From: Akkermansia muciniphila
GTDB lineage: Bacteria > Verrucomicrobiota > Verrucomicrobiia > Limisphaerales > UBA9464
NCBI GenBank assembly: GCA_945861565.1
Contig: CAMAUY010000002.1
Coordinates: forward strand, 1-64,000
Length of the DNA: 64,000 nucleotides
Direction of reading: 5' to 3'
This document shows positions 63,077 to 64,000 of the stretch, one piece after another. Below the pieces are notes generated by a model. It made no database searches. It worked only from the letters and a program-made list of their open reading frames with translations, and was not told the origin of the DNA. The first letter of the stretch is position 1. Every line of letters starts with the position of its first letter. Position numbers and translations under genes: made by a program.

Positions 63077-64000
63077 ATGGCTAATACGATTGTTCCTCCC
63101 CCATGGCGTATTCCGGAATCTGCCGTGACTCCCGAAAGCGTCCACCGCAATCGCCGCCGGTTTTTGCGCGATCTGGGATTCGGTGCCGCCGGCACTCTCG
63201 CTCTTGCCAGTGCGGGCAACGGATATTCCCAGTCGGCCGTGCCATCGACCGCAGCGGGCACCAACGCGGCGGGTACGGGAAGATATCCAGCCCGACGCAA
63301 TCCGGACTTCGATCCCAAATGGAAGCTCAGCGACGAGAAAACGGCCGCCACGTACAATAATTACTACGAATTTTCCACCCAGAAGGACCGGGTGCACCGA
63401 CTCGTCGATGGGTTCGTCATAACTCCCTGGCCGGTCGAGATCTATGGACTTTGTGAAAAGCCGTGGAAAGGCGACTTGAACGAGCTAATCGCTGAATTTG
63501 GACTCGAAGAGCGCATCTATCGGTTTCGTTGCGTTGAGGCCTGGGCCATGATCGTGCCGTGGACCGGCTTTCCGCTCGCAAAGCTGCTGGAAAAAGTCGT
63601 GCCGAAATCCGACGCCAAATTCGTCCGGTTCGAAACCGTCGCCCGCCCAACGCAAATGCCCGCCTACACCCGGCTGGTAAGCAACGGCTATCCATTGCCT
63701 TACAACGAAGGCTTGCGAATAGACGAAGCGATGCATCCCTTAACCCTCGTCGCGACGGGCATCTACGGAAAGGCGTTGCCCAAACAACATGGCGCTCCAG
63801 CCCGGCTCGTGGTCCCATGGAAGTACGGCTACAAGAGTATCAAGAGCATCGTGAAGATTGAATTGATCTCCCGGCAACCGGCCACCCTCTGGGAAACGCT
63901 CGCCCCGGACGAATATCCATTTGAATCCAATGTGAATCCAACGGTTCCGCATCCCCGTTGGTCTCAAGCCACCGAACGAATGATCGATACGGGAGATCGC
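63077..64000 (+). CDS. msrP: Protein-methionine-sulfoxide reductase catalytic subunit, partial at window end
   Basis: 308 codons are in view and the gene runs off the end. There is a Tat signal (RNRRRFLRDLGFGAAGTLAL). The molybdopterin domain shows YRFRCVEAWAMIVPWTGFPL, with the Cys that binds molybdenum, and PWKYGYKSIKSIVKIEL. MsrP (YedY) repairs oxidised methionine in the periplasm with the haem protein MsrQ, which may follow outside the window. The ATG at 63077 is used. Confidence 0.93.
   Translation, partial: MANTIVPPPWRIPESAVTPESVHRNRRRFLRDLGFGAAGTLALASAGNGYSQSAVPSTAAGTNAAGTGRYPARRNPDFDPKWKLSDEKTAATYNNYYEFSTQKDRVHRLVDGFVITPWPVEIYGLCEKPWKGDLNELIAEFGLEERIYRFRCVEAWAMIVPWTGFPLAKLLEKVVPKSDAKFVRFETVARPTQMPAYTRLVSNGYPLPYNEGLRIDEAMHPLTLVATGIYGKALPKQHGAPARLVVPWKYGYKSIKSIVKIELISRQPATLWETLAPDEYPFESNVNPTVPHPRWSQATERMIDTGDR

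Overview
The window looks like a chromosomal segment of a Gram-negative bacterium of the phylum Verrucomicrobiota, probably an environmental member. This is inferred from protein types, not from a marker phylogeny. The clues are three pseudopilin-like proteins with the [20 protein letters not shown] leader and a C-terminal DGH segment, a PEP-CTERM exported protein, a Tat-exported Gfo/Idh/MocA oxidoreductase beside a DUF6807 (PmoA-like) lipoprotein, a Tol-Pal envelope system and immunoglobulin-like exported proteins. Genes are dense, base composition is GC-rich, and many neighbours overlap by 4 nt.

Layout. 0-2.2 kb: a tyrosine recombinase, then a non-coding stretch with palindromic repeats. 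2.2-11.4 kb: mixed housekeeping genes (DUF4159 protein, Kef-type antiporter, inositol-phosphatase-family enzyme, exported cyclophilin, PfkB kinase, iron alcohol dehydrogenase, FIST sensor protein, TrmB), followed by a two-repeat protein of unknown family at 11.45-12.06 kb. 12-26 kb: a minus-strand complex I operon, nuoB to nuoN in order. No nuoA is visible, and a tRNA-Gln gene lies on the opposite strand between nuoE and nuoF. 26-31 kb: a YidR-like (DUF3748) protein, an orphan antitoxin with a toxin remnant, and a dTDP-sugar block (rfbA, an rfbD-like gene, rfbB). 31-36 kb: a minus-strand cluster of an AroE-like dehydrogenase, an FGGY kinase, a zinc-type dehydrogenase and a Gfo/Idh oxidoreductase, with heptanucleotide repeat arrays inside it. 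It reads like a polyol or cyclitol pathway.

36-45 kb: a pseudopilin, an MlaD/MCE protein, an exported SAM-hydrolase-family protein, an esterase lipoprotein, MnmE, a response-regulator phosphatase and a PEP-CTERM protein. 45-49.5 kb: a tolQ-tolR-tolA-tolB-pal operon with an extra zinc-ribbon membrane protein between tolQ and tolR. 49.7-50.8 kb: recA. 51.0-54.1 kb: a tightly overlapping four-gene unit consisting of a DUF3570 outer-membrane protein, an ApbE flavin transferase, a Tat-exported thioredoxin and a small DUF4266 lipoprotein ending in a Gly/Cys tail. 54.3-64 kb: an Ig-domain exported protein, MetF, PolX, two tandem-duplicated pseudopilins, a Gfo/Idh protein, a DUF6807 lipoprotein and an MsrP gene cut by the window end.

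The observation I rate highest is in the four-gene redox unit. Its DUF3570 protein carries the segment DSISGAS, which fits the D-x-x-[ST]-G-A-[ST] pattern that ApbE enzymes modify with FMN. The barrel protein may therefore be a covalent flavoprotein whose flavin transferase is encoded next door.
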